Shown: positions 21,562 through 32,065 of the stretch, piece after piece
Layout: each line of letters starts with the position of its first letter
Position numbering within the stretch: the first letter of the stretch is position 1
NCBI GenBank assembly: GCA_030374765.1
Contig: JARGXX010000006.1
Location: forward strand, 806,001 to 870,000
DNA from: Agarophyton chilense
Taxonomy: Eukaryota > Rhodophyta > Florideophyceae > Gracilariales > Gracilariaceae
Direction: 5' to 3'
DNA: 64,000 bases
Notes under the pieces: model-generated
The model's input: the letters and a program-made list of their open reading frames with translations, nothing else
Databases searched by the model: none
What the model was told of the DNA's origin: nothing
Program-made: the position numbers and the translations under genes

Positions 21562-22712
21562 GTGGCGCCAAAGGCGGCGGCAATCTGCCGTGCGCCAGTG
21601 ACAGGCGGTGTTTCGACCCCTCTACCATCGGAGACCAGTAGGCACAAAGAATCTGACGGCGCGTCAACGACGCCCCGATTTCTCCGAGGGCATGCGTCGC
21701 TGAAAGAAGTTTGGCTTTTTTTTCAAAACTGGGACGAGCGGGCGCTGCGGTTAAACAATACCAGTCGAAACGTCGTCCCCCCTTTTCGCCCACCTGATTA
21801 GAAAACTTTGTCGACGCACTCCTATAGCATTTCTGCTTGAAGCCAAAGCAGATCTGCCACGTGCCAAGCCGCCGTTTCTAAACGCATTTTTGAAAAGATT
21901 GTACCGCTCTTCATTGTGCTTTTTTTTCTACGCTTCGTTGCTTGTACGTGCGTTCACAGTTATTCAGCCTCTATTTGTGTAGGCAATCAACTTGAGCGAG
22001 GCAAAAATTCAAAGAATGCATCGCTCTTGGAAAATCTATTTGAACTGTTGCAATTAAGGCTACTGAATATTTGCTTTGAAATCAGTGGCGCCGTTAGGCT
22101 ACAGTGCACTAGTCACTGTCTTTCAAAAGTGCAGGAACAGTATAAAGTACAGAGATGTGAAAAAATTATAATTATAATAACTCTTCAACACAGTGTAGTG
22201 TCTGCACCAGAGTAGAAACGGGTTTTATTAACTCTATTTTTAATTTAAAAAAAACACATCGAACAAACGTAAGCTACAGAATAACATATAACGCCCGCGT
22301 CAAAAGTAAAAAAACTTTTCTTTTTGCTACTAAGGTTCTATACATTGCAAGGTTTGTAACTATTTTGAGGCTGCCAAGTTTATTTCTTTTTGTCATTGTT
22401 TGGAACGTTTAAATACCTTTTCAGAAGTTGAAAGTATGAATGAAAACGAGTTGTATTACACATGCGCTTTGTTTATTGTGTTGTGTATGTAGAACACTAG
22501 TTGTTGCTTTTTTAAATCGTTTTAATATTTTTGCACTTTTCTAGAATAAGAGCTTGTAACACTGTATCGAAAGTATATGCTTTTGGCCTAAATTGATTGA
22601 ATTGTGTTTATTGATGATATTTCAGATTGCTTTTCTCTAAATCTTTTCTATATCTGGCTCCCGGAAGCCCTTGTTTGTTTAATAAACACACCGCTTATAT
22701 TTGGCTAAATGA
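21562..22712. other. intergenic, no gene seen
   Basis: AT-rich, with stops in all frames over most of its length. Confidence 0.5.
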
Positions 22713-22883
22713 TACGATTCGGGGGGTGACCGCTTGCAGGATTAGACCACCCTAGGGGTGACACTGCCTGCAGGGGTTGTTTTGGCAGTTTAGCTTTAGG
22801 GGTTTTTGGGGTTGTTTGCACCTGTCACCCCCAGGGTGGTCTAAATCTGCAAGCACTCACCCCCCGAATCGTACAATCTCCCC
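22713..22883. mobile_element. MITE-like inverted-repeat element, copy B
   Basis: The left arm begins TACGATTCGGGGGGTGACCG and the right arm is its near-perfect reverse complement ending at 22873, followed by CAATCTCCCC, which is also shared with copy A. The inverted repeat spans about 50 bp per arm and includes 'TTAGACCACCCT'. The whole element can fold into one long hairpin. It has no ORF. This is the best-preserved copy. Confidence 0.8.
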
Positions 22884-23112
22884 TTATTTTTTTGCACACC
22901 ACTGTATGCGGTAAATTTAACTTGATTTCCAAAGTCAGGGAGCGCGGCAAGTTATGTACCCTTCGTAGCTCTTTCTTTTTACAGCTGTGCAAGGGCGCTT
23001 CTGGACACGATGACACTATACCACGCGTCCTGGTCACACACGTACACCACTTCGAGTTGTATCGAGAGATGCTTACAAACAAGACAGCAGTTTTGACACG
23101 TTCGAGCAGACA

Positions 23113-23250
23113 GGGGATTCTGGTTGTTTTAGGGGTTTACGAAGGGTAGCAATCTAGCTTCAGTGGTTTGGGGTTGTTTGCAGCTGCCACTGCCAGGGTG
23201 GTGTAATCCTCCTGCAAGCAGTCACCCCTCGAATTGTACAATACCCCATT
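23113..23250. mobile_element. MITE-like element, partial copy C
   Basis: It carries the interior ('GGGGTTGTTTGCAGCTG') and the right arm (CAGGGTGGTGTAAT ... GCAAGCAGTCACCCCTCGAAT ending GTACAATACCCC) of copies A and B. The left arm is reduced to a GGGG-containing remnant. It lies 230 bp from copy B in the same orientation. Confidence 0.6.
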
Positions 23251-23972
23251 TGGCTAAAATTTAAGCCTTCATCGCCCGTCGAATGGAGACGAAGTCTCTC
23301 GGTGTCGACTCCCGACAGCTCCCTTTTCTCCCAACCTTTGTGTGCCCCACGTAAATGTCAAAAAGATGCTCAAAGTGATGACGAAATGTCGCAAAGTGGA
23401 TGCATTCAGTTATTTCAACAGAATTTAACAGGTAAATAAAATGGTGTACGAAAGGTACGCTTGGTGGTTCCTCTGGAGTTTCGTTGAGAAACTCATTTTG
23501 AAATGCCCCCCACACAATTCATCCATCGTAATTACACCTTCTTTCCTTACCACCCATGCGCGAATAGGTTAAATTATTTAAGCCCTCAAATGCGGCGACT
23601 ACTGCCCAGATCGTGGCCTACAGTATGGTTCTGATGATGTGGAATTCCATCGCTGCGCATCCTGCTCCTGTGAAGGAGAAGTACGCAAAACATGTATGCT
23701 TCGTGCATGCCACTGCATATTTGTAGCCCCCACAGTTTCTACTCCTCAAACGTGTCGAAACGCTTTCCCCCCTACTCGTCCACATTCTTTCCCAATCAAT
23801 TTTCAGAGAATGGTTCCTTGACTCCACTTGCGCAGCTAACCTGCAACATCTCCAAACCCATGTGTGGATCATTCATTTGAACACGTCAATTTTCCTTACA
23901 CTTTATCAAACTTCAGTTCTCAATACCTCAAATCCTCCCAGTCTCGCGATCGAGCTCACCACCTCACTACCT
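23251..23972. other. intergenic upstream of the secreted-protein gene
   Basis: No gene recognised. The last 300 bp are C-rich, unlike the AT-rich flank before them, and lead into the TATA box at 23973. Confidence 0.45.
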
Positions 23973-23978
23973 TATAAA
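23973..23978 (+). promoter_or_regulatory. TATA box of secreted proline-rich gene, copy 2
   Basis: TATAAA 74 nt before the ATG at 24052, with no ATG-led competing ORF between them in the gene's frame. Confidence 0.6.
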
Positions 23979-24051
23979 CCACGCTCATGCCCCCATCCGC
24001 CAGAAGAAGGAGGGCCATCAGGAGCCAACCGTCCTAAGCAAGCCCACTAGA

Positions 24052-24462
24052 ATGAAGTCAATCATCCGCATCGTACTGCTGTTCTCCATGGGGTCCATTA
24101 TCGCAGCCCAAGCCCCGCGCCCTGTCGGAGTCGGTGCAGAATTCTTGCGACCTCTCCCTCCTCCTCCGTCCCAATTGTCTGCATCTTCAGTTGTGGCACC
24201 TTCCTCCATCCCGCAACAAGGCCCAGTTACAATTGTCACGAGACCGCCAACAACAACAATGCCGCGATCTCGCCCTTCTTCTACTACCGCCCGTCCTACG
24301 CCGATGGCTGCCTCAACGATACTAGTAGTGGAATCCACTCCAATGCCTTCCCCGGAGGTGCAAGGAACGCCCGAGAAATCTGCTGTGCCTGCAAAGGGCA
24401 TTCCATTTTTCACGTATTATCGACCGAGATTTTATCACAGCCATCACATCCGCTATTGGTAA
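24052..24462 (+). CDS. small secreted proline-rich protein (copy 2)
   Basis: 136 residues, single exon. The signal peptide is about residues 1-18, followed by A-Q-A-P. The mature start has GVG-A-E and the PLPPPPS block that defines the family with 21130-21459. The middle is Pro/Ser/Thr-rich with TTT and RPSS runs. The C-terminus is different from copy 1: it is aromatic and basic, with Tyr, Phe and a His pair near the end. The two genes are divergently transcribed and 2.6 kb apart, with MITE copies B and C between them. Function unknown; extracellular matrix or cell wall is inferred only from secretion and composition. Confidence 0.78.
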   Translation: MKSIIRIVLLFSMGSIIAAQAPRPVGVGAEFLRPLPPPPSQLSASSVVAPSSIPQQGPVTIVTRPPTTTMPRSRPSSTTARPTPMAASTILVVESTPMPSPEVQGTPEKSAVPAKGIPFFTYYRPRFYHSHHIRYW

Positions 24463-26939
24463 AAGAGATGGCTCTTCTGAGACAGACTACGACACGGAAT
24501 GTTTGGAAATGGATATGAAATCGTTAGGGGAATGCGTGAGACTGCTGCAAAGATTTCCATCAATTCCTTCGCCATTGAATATGCTTGTAAACTCTATATC
24601 AACCAGTTGACCAAAAAAAACATGCAAAGTTTTCTCTTTATCTACCAGCAAAGGCTTCTGGTTTGCAGCGAATTAACATACGTATTTGAACTGCGGTTTT
24701 CTCTTTGGGAGGTTCATGGGGCATGGAAGAAGCGTGGACGCTATGCTACTGTAGCTCTCGAAATAAATAAATACAATATATCCTCCGAATCTCATGCACA
24801 CTTGAAGAACTCTATATTGAACGAGAGTGAACAGGAGGATGCGGTAAAGCCGTGCTCTTACTGAAATACAAAGATAGTGTTTTGTAACTCTGGTAATAGA
24901 ATCACATGAAGAGTACAGTATAAGTTTCTATTAAAAACGCAGATCTTTACGCTTCAGCGGAACCAGCACGTACCTTATAGAAAGTTGCCAGTGTAAGCTT
25001 TGCATTTTGTGCCTAGTGTGCATGCAAAATGTAAGGGGTTTGACATCTGCTATGGAACAATTTGATTGCATAACCGGTGCCTATCTTCAAAAGCGCACTT
25101 TTGGCGTCCACTATCCCTCGAGATTTTGAACATGTACTTGCTCTCTCAATGTACCCTCAGGGATGTTGGGTTTTAAAGGTTGCATTGTTAGCTTTTTCAT
25201 GTAGTATTTGAAGATCTTGTTTCTTTTTTCTGAAACCAAGTTCAAATAAAAAGGAATTAGCTAAAAGATATTGATAATTTCAAGCAGTGTGTATACCTCT
25301 TTTTAGGTGAAGTTATCAGTTTTAAGAAGCTTAAATCTTCGTTTAAAATGAATATTTCGCTAATATTTGAAAAGCGTGCTCTTCAATAGGATTGGTAGCT
25401 GGAAGACTGAGTAGAATTTATGAAACCTATTCCATATCAAAGATATGGGGCATAACATTTTTGTCTAATGTTGAGGTAAATTCGAATTCGCATTATGTCG
25501 CAGTAGTCGTGCCTTATTCTACGAGGCGACAAAGGGAAAGCACAAAGGCCCGAGGACTGCGTCCTCTTCTTGTTTAATCGTAGTTCGAGGCTGTTGGTCG
25601 TCGCTCTCGCTCCCCCTTTTCCCCCCGTTCCGTCCTGCTTATGTACTCTCGTCATTCTATTGCAACGGGCGCTCAGGTAGCCTTAGCATTTGTCAGCATT
25701 CAGAGCTGGTTGGCTATAACCGCTCTTTCAGTTCATTTCTGTATGCGATATAAAAATGTCAGAGGTGCTGTCCGATATGGAAGTTTGGCCCCGACAGTCC
25801 AAGATGGACGTTTGGCTTCAACACTGCGCTCAATTTGAAGAACTGGGCAATGCAACACAACTTCTCAGAGACTAGTAGGCTGGACGACAAGTTGCTAGAA
25901 CAAGGGATGCTCAATACCCTAGCTGAGCAACATCGCGACAGTAAATCATCGGCAGCTTCGATGCAACAACTTCTGCCTCTACGATAAGAAAAGGTAGGAG
26001 TACTTCCGTTATGGCCATGAAGGTCCATCGGCCACCCTCCATGGCTTTCGAATTCAATAGTTTTTTTGCATTGCTGTATAAAATTTTCTGACCTCAATTT
26101 CCCTTTTCTTCGTTTAGACTTCTCTTTCCGGGTATTACCGCATTCCGGAAACCCTATGGTAATTTAGTACAAATACCTCCAATACAGTCAAGGCACGGAA
26201 CCAGCACAGGGACAACCGACTTTTACTGTTTTTCTATCTTCCGCTACCTTGACCTCTGATCGTCTATTTTAAAGTTCAAACCGAACCTCTTCTATCTCGA
26301 CACCGACTGCCCCAACAACATTTAGTATGTATCAGAACAGATCAATTCCTTCGTCGTGGTCATCCAAAAACTTTACCAATGTAATTCGACACTTAAAATT
26401 CAAAGCGAAAAGAACTATTCCAATAGATTTCTCAAGACGAAGATCTACTCATTGCGTGGATCTCAACGATTGTTTGGATTGAAATTGTCCGATATGAACA
26501 AAAGCGTTTCAAAAAGAACTTCTCTCTGTCTCTGTTTAAAATTTTCTTTTGTCTTAGTTCTTGCCCCAGTATTTCATTTTCTTTGCACGACCTATAGGTT
26601 TTCGAAAACCCGAAGAAATGGCTTTTTGAGCTATTTGCAACCGATTGGGCGCAAGTTTCTCTCGATTGCTGGTTCCGTCCGGTCCCGACATTCCAACTCC
26701 AGTTTCTCGTCATGCTCATGATCTTGTATCCTTACCAGTGCCTTCTCTTTAAGAAGATCACCACACTCATGATTTAGATGACTGCAAAGGCGAACTGCCC
26801 CCACACAAGAAACGTAAGCAACTAATTGCTACCAAGAACGTTCTCATTTTGCAACAAACATGTACAGATAGTACATCTTTCAAGCAACATCATTGTAGAG
26901 ATGTTGCATCATTTGTGTAATATTGTTGCATATGTTATG
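24463..26939. other. intergenic, no gene recognised
   Basis: AATAAA-type motifs around 24762-24772 could serve polyadenylation of the secreted-protein gene. An ORF of 121 codons at 24499-24864 has no recognisable feature. The remainder is AT-rich. Confidence 0.4.
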
Positions 26940-26949
26940 CATTTAGAAC

Positions 26950-27056
26950 TATCTAGAAGTTTCTCTCTCTATTCTAGAAACTTCTTAGATGAGTCTAGAA
27001 TATTCTAGAAAATATGCGTTTAAGGGCTATTTAGAGGGGGTCAAAAGTCTATATAA
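26950..27056 (+). promoter_or_regulatory. heat-shock-element-like cluster with TATA box
   Basis: Within 100 bp there are several alternating GAA/TTC arrays spaced by 2 nt: GAA-GT-TTC near 26955, TTC-TA-GAA-AC-TTC near 26974, and GAA-TA-TTC-TA-GAA near 26996-27011. A TATATAA follows at about 27050. This is the architecture of a eukaryotic heat-shock promoter (nGAAnnTTCn units). No credible coding sequence follows within 300 bp, so this may be a promoter inside a solo LTR or a decayed gene. Confidence 0.5.
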
Positions 27057-27795
27057 GGAGGACCTGGTCCCCGACTTTAGTGACTTTTGGGGGATAAGAT
27101 CTCAGACGGTAGGAAAAGTAAAGTACAACACATTGCATCACTCGAACATCGCACCGCGCTCCCCGATAGCCACCCTAGCCCAGTTGCCTTCGTTGCACTC
27201 ATTTGGAGTCAACAATGTTCAAATAAGTACCCTCTCCAACTATCCGGGAAAGGGAAGTAACTCCCTCAACGTAATGGTCGAGCAACTCATGGGTCCCGCC
27301 ATTTTCTCCCTCCTCTCCCATGGGACAGACATCCCAACCTTTCTCCAGCATTCTTTTAAGCAATAGAGGCGGTGTGCCTCGGGCCAGCCCTCTCCGGGTA
27401 GAGATCTATTTTCAATTTCAATGAAGACAAAATTCCAAAATTTGAAAGTACTGCTATGTGGTGCCGGCGCACTGTAATGCTGGTTGACAGGATGGCCAGC
27501 TTAGCCTCTAGCTAGAGCATCTCCAAGGTACGGATCAATTACACTCGATTTTGAAAAAATTCAATTCAATTTATATTAGAAACTAATCGCTATCTCTAGA
27601 TAAGGTTACCACTCTCTCCTCTAATTTCCCAAACCCGACTTCATGTAAATGAAAAATCTCCATCTTGACAATTTACACCTTTATGCATGTATAGGCTACT
27701 ACTAACAATTGCTAGCGATCGCTACCGCTTGAACGTAATGCAAACGCGACCATGTCATTGCTTAACAGCCGCGGGTACTAAAACAATCATTATGG

Positions 27796-28395
27796 TCAGA
27801 ACGGCGATGGAAGACAAGCATATTGTCCTTCTTCCGTGAACCATTCAGCAAAACAGCCTCCACAATAATTGTCCACGCATTTCGCCGCCTCATCACAAGG
27901 TGGCTCTTCGGGAGGCGAACAGGGTTGTCTGAAACAGTTCACTAAAGGAGCATTCACACATTTGCAACTACCATTGCAACACACTTGACGTGTATTCAAG
28001 AATTGAATATCCTCATTTGTCAACGTATTAAACTTGCGGATGAATTGGCACAAGTTCAAGCTCGAAATGTCACCGGCAGGTAGAGGCAAAATGTAAGAAG
28101 TGCCCTGTTGCAGATTGATTCCACATGTGGCCGATTGCACAGGAGATGTTGCGAATACAATGTTCGGAACATTACATCCTTTGTAGATCTCCTCTGTACG
28201 GATGACGAAAAAGCGAGTGGCATCTGGGGCAGAGCCGCCGCCACCGGCGAATAGAACCTTCCCTTTAATGACGCGCTCGGTGTTGGGGGAGAAAAAGTCC
28301 CTTTTCAGCGTGGTAGGGAAGCAACTACACGCATTAGCGACGAAGATCACACAGGAAAGCATCAACCCGACCTTGAAAGGATTCATGATGTGCAT
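27796..28395 (-). CDS. secreted NTR/TIMP-like cysteine-rich protein
   Basis: 199 residues, single exon. A signal peptide (1-22) ends just before C-S-C (C23, C25). In TIMPs and netrin-like (NTR) domains the mature chain likewise begins with a CxC motif. The next about 110 residues follow the NTR pattern: a beta-barrel-like stretch, 'YKG', then 'TCGI', a 'G-x-S-Y-I-L-P-L' strand and a late Cys with a helix. The last 60 residues form a second Cys-rich domain with about 13 Cys. TIMPs inhibit metalloproteinases by the free N-terminal Cys, but many NTR proteins do other things, so the activity is not assured. The ORF is intact. A TTTAAA at about 28482 may act as its TATA element. Confidence 0.75.
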   Translation of the reverse strand: MHIMNPFKVGLMLSCVIFVANACSCFPTTLKRDFFSPNTERVIKGKVLFAGGGGSAPDATRFFVIRTEEIYKGCNVPNIVFATSPVQSATCGINLQQGTSYILPLPAGDISSLNLCQFIRKFNTLTNEDIQFLNTRQVCCNGSCKCVNAPLVNCFRQPCSPPEEPPCDEAAKCVDNYCGGCFAEWFTEEGQYACLPSPF

Positions 28396-29866
28396 CTCGG
28401 TAAAACAAGTTTGACAGAAATGGACAAGTACAGAGGCGTAGTATGATGGGTAGAACGATCCACCCGGTCAAGCTGTACTCTTTAAAAAGGCTACAGATGC
28501 AATCTGACGTAGCTTGATGATTTCTGAGCCATCTTTTTTCAACATTAAAATTACATTGCATGGTTTCGTACAACGGATATGACAGGGGTGCCTTGTTGCT
28601 GCTAGAATTGAAAGATAGTGGAATCGTTAAAAGACGTTTCGTTCTCAACAAAACGAATTTGACTTGCGGGGAGACGGGCACCTTCCATTCCATCGACAAT
28701 CATTCTATGCATGTCGGCGGTCGCGGTTTCTGGGCTGCCCAGTCCATGATGGCATATCTACAACGGAGTTTAACTTTCGTTTACCGTTTCCGAAGCTGGA
28801 CCAGGTTTTCTGCATGCAGTGAAGCAACAACAACAACGTGTCCTGTCTACTGCTGGTCGCATCCTAGAGTATCGAACACTCGATAACTGCGATTGTGTTT
28901 TGTAGAACTTGATATTATTCTGATACAGCGTTGCCAACGACTAGGAATCCAGAATTTGTGCTGCCGTAGGGAGTTTATTCGTTGTTTTCGTTTGAGATCT
29001 TACCTTATTGTAGCCAACATGACTTGAACTGTTTGTATATGCGTTTCTGGGTGATTATTTTTAGAAACAAGAAACGGACGATTTCATGCCAACAAGTATT
29101 CCACACCTGTTCTTGGGTTTGCACGCCCCAAGTTCAAATCTACCGCAGAGCTCCAAGCAATCATTTAATTTTTCCGATTGTTTCTCTTTTGCACGCCGGC
29201 GAATAGCTCCGTCGAGCAAACGGCACCACAGCGTTGAACAAATGTCTTGCTACGCTCCCCGGCGCTACGACCGTTGTGGAGCAAGAGATAACTTCGGGTT
29301 ATTTCAAGATGGCTCCCATCTTTGTTTTAAACGGAAAAGACTGCTCTGGGAGATTCGTAGTGGAATTCTGTCAATATGTTCCCGTTACATGCCGTACCAT
29401 TTCTGGCTCGTGATCCTGTCGTAACGGCTCATTGCTCTGTACTTGAGGTGTGCCAAATATGGACACGTATATTCTGCGCAACAACTCCATAAACTGTGAA
29501 CTTCTTGACATACGTGAGTCGCCACAAAAAGGTTCAGTTTATCGAAAATTTACTCCGTAGCTCTTTTCTCGAGACTTCAGAAAAAGATTCTGTCCGTTGA
29601 ATCTATTTGCGGCGCTTTTAATGATTTTGTCCTGCTGATGAAAACATATTCCTCAAGCCTCGTGCGATATTGAGCTTAATATAGAAGCTTATGGGCTGCC
29701 GATCAAAAGCCAGGAAACGCCAGACCTCAGGCTTTGTATTGATCTACAATTACGATCTAGGTTCTACAAGCTATCTATTACACTTCTTTGCTGGCGATAG
29801 TACTCGAAGACAGCAGCTTGTAGACCCACTAGGGTTTGCAGCTTTATGTCGTCCGACTTTAGAAAT
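28396..29866. other. intergenic, no gene recognised
   Basis: Several ORFs of about 100 codons occur on both strands, without family features. Confidence 0.45.
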
Positions 29867-32065
29867 TCATGCAATTGCCCCCCCAAATCCAAAAGAAAAG
29901 TCTGCAGTATTACGCTTCAACCTCGTATTAGACTCTACGTTAAGATCCTTCATGTTGTTAATTTGGATTTGCTGATATGAAAGGGACCATATGTGATCGC
30001 CTCCGATGACAATGTTTCGTTCAATTGAAGTGGAATGAAAGTTTGAGTTTCCATTTGCGGACTGATGGGTAATTCTCCCACGCTCTTTGATCTCATCGTC
30101 TGAAACTTCGAGCACCACAGATCCAACGAAGTGGGTTGAAGAAAAGTATGTAGAGACCGGCAAAATAGCGATCCCTTCTGGTTTCCAATACAGGAATGCT
30201 CGATGATCCCAGTCAACAGAAGAACTGCTTCCTTGCAATGTCCATGATGACAGCTCCTTCGGGTTCGACTTATCTTGCACGTCGAATAGTGTTACCTTAG
30301 CCCCAGTCCTCCGCCCCACTAGTGTTGCATCTTGTCCGACGCCAAGAATACGCCCAGGCGCAATGGGATGAAGATAAGAACTAAACCCGGGGATCTTCAG
30401 CTCTCCTGTTACTTTCAGTGCCCGTGGATTGGAAAGATCAACGATGTACAAGGGATCTACTTGTCTGAAAGTTACTACATAAGCGGTATTTTCAATGTAT
30501 CGAACAGAGTAAATACGCTCACCAATTCCAAGCGCACCCACTTCGCCGGTCTTAATCAGTTTTCGAGTATTCAAATTGGTATCAAAACAAGTCACTTTGC
30601 TTGCACTCAAGTCCCGACTCCCCCACCAAGGTGCACCATCTGTGGTTGCTATATAAAAGAATCCTTGGTAGTCATGCATTGAGAACTGATTTAGCACACT
30701 TCCAGAGACCTCTCCGCTGGCAACGTATTGAACTCCACTGTTCGACATACTAAACTTATGAATCGACGTTTTGAAATCACTTCCAGAGCTAATTAAAGAC
30801 CCAAATACATTCCATTTGTATTCTGTGGTAGTGACATACATTTGAGTGGCCGTCGAATACACAGTGCGACCTTCAGAGCTGATAGAGACACCACCAGCCG
30901 GTATTAGGTTTCCAGAGACTGAAATGCTGACTACAGTGAGAAGCTCAAACCCAGAGAAGGATGGAGTATGATAAACATTGTTACAGGACGAAACTGAACC
31001 AGAAGATTCAGTGCCATCGCTCTCTACCTTCAGGTGGAAGCGGGGATACCAGTCTGCTTCGGTAGAGTTGCGAATCAAGTTTTTGTTATGCTCTGTGGCA
31101 CCTCCAAATGTTAGAGAACAGCTTGGCGAGGTGAACTGGAACTTCAGAGCAGGTTGGTACGACAGAACTATGCGAGCAGTGCCATCAACTTCTCTTGAAT
31201 TCACATATCGACCTTCCATTCGTAGTGTAGCGAGCAATGTGGGTTGGTTGCCACGAATCTTGACTTGATACACAAAAGTCTCAGATGAACCGAAGGGAAT
31301 AAAGCCAGGGCCACCAAAGCCGCCAGGATAGCTGGAAAAGCCCCTGGCGATAATAAGCAAATGATCACCATCAATGAGCATTTCAGAAGCAGTCTGTGGC
31401 AATTTGAGGGTACCAGCTTCCTGAGCGTATCTACCTCCAAATAGAACAGTGAGGACCGTAAGAGTATCACCACGAACAATGTAAACCTGGTTTCCATTTG
31501 TCTTAATGATATCCGGCTCGTCAACGCCTTCAACTTGATTATTAGTCTCTGAAAAGTCTGCTCCTGGTACAGGCTCTGCACTCTGTTGACCTCCCGAGAA
31601 ACCACCCGATACGGCGCCGGAGCCACCGTTTCCTCCCGAGAAATCACCCGATACGGTGCCGGAGCCACCGTTTCCTCCAGCGCCGCCACTCCCACCATTT
31701 CCGAAGCTTCCAAGAAGCCCTCCGTTGCCGCCAATAACACCCACTCCAGATCCACCATACAAACACCAGCTTGGGAAAGAGTTGGGGTCTTCAACTGTTT
31801 CAAGGAAAGTATTTCCTCTATTCAACCCATACGGACCAACACGTGCTAGCGCATTGTCTCTGTAATAATTCGCAAGTGCAGAGCATGACGCAAACTGCTG
31901 AAGCATTTCGGCTCCAGCATTTTGAAAAAGGATGAAGATGACAAGGAGTTTGCACGCCAAGCAAGTGAGATGGTAAGGGAAAAGAAGACTCATGGTAAAG
32001 AAAAGCTGCAACCTTTCAACAAAACTACGATGGAAGGTTTGAGACGCTGATAGGAAGATGTTCAC
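29867..32065 (-). CDS. secreted beta-propeller domain protein (PF09826-like)
   Basis: 732 residues in one exon. Two possible starts exist: M1, or M25, which gives a more typical signal peptide with a hydrophobic core at about 35-50. Residues 100-160 are a Gly/Ser-rich low-complexity linker. Residues 173-191 carry the hallmark 'ETNNQVEGVDEPDIIKTNG' of the 'secreted protein containing C-terminal beta-propeller domain' family (PF09826), known mostly from bacteria and archaea. Later conserved strands include 'ENTAYVVTFRQVDPLYIVDL' followed by a GELKIPGFSSYLHP block. An intact, intron-free gene of a mainly prokaryotic family suggests horizontal transfer, though that cannot be shown here. It is presumably extracellular; ligand unknown. 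Confidence 0.82.
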   Translation of the reverse strand: MNIFLSASQTFHRSFVERLQLFFTMSLLFPYHLTCLACKLLVIFILFQNAGAEMLQQFASCSALANYYRDNALARVGPYGLNRGNTFLETVEDPNSFPSWCLYGGSGVGVIGGNGGLLGSFGNGGSGGAGGNGGSGTVSGDFSGGNGGSGAVSGGFSGGQQSAEPVPGADFSETNNQVEGVDEPDIIKTNGNQVYIVRGDTLTVLTVLFGGRYAQEAGTLKLPQTASEMLIDGDHLLIIARGFSSYPGGFGGPGFIPFGSSETFVYQVKIRGNQPTLLATLRMEGRYVNSREVDGTARIVLSYQPALKFQFTSPSCSLTFGGATEHNKNLIRNSTEADWYPRFHLKVESDGTESSGSVSSCNNVYHTPSFSGFELLTVVSISVSGNLIPAGGVSISSEGRTVYSTATQMYVTTTEYKWNVFGSLISSGSDFKTSIHKFSMSNSGVQYVASGEVSGSVLNQFSMHDYQGFFYIATTDGAPWWGSRDLSASKVTCFDTNLNTRKLIKTGEVGALGIGERIYSVRYIENTAYVVTFRQVDPLYIVDLSNPRALKVTGELKIPGFSSYLHPIAPGRILGVGQDATLVGRRTGAKVTLFDVQDKSNPKELSSWTLQGSSSSVDWDHRAFLYWKPEGIAILPVSTYFSSTHFVGSVVLEVSDDEIKERGRITHQSANGNSNFHSTSIERNIVIGGDHIWSLSYQQIQINNMKDLNVESNTRLKRNTADFSFGFGGAIA

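Noticed and set aside
24499-24864. 121-codon ORF downstream of the secreted-protein gene
   Set aside because: No recognisable feature; it lies where the 3' untranslated region of the preceding gene is expected, with AATAAA-like motifs inside.
26989-27366. 125-codon ORF after the heat-shock-like cluster
   Set aside because: It starts upstream of the TATA box and reads through the presumed promoter; no domain or codon signal.
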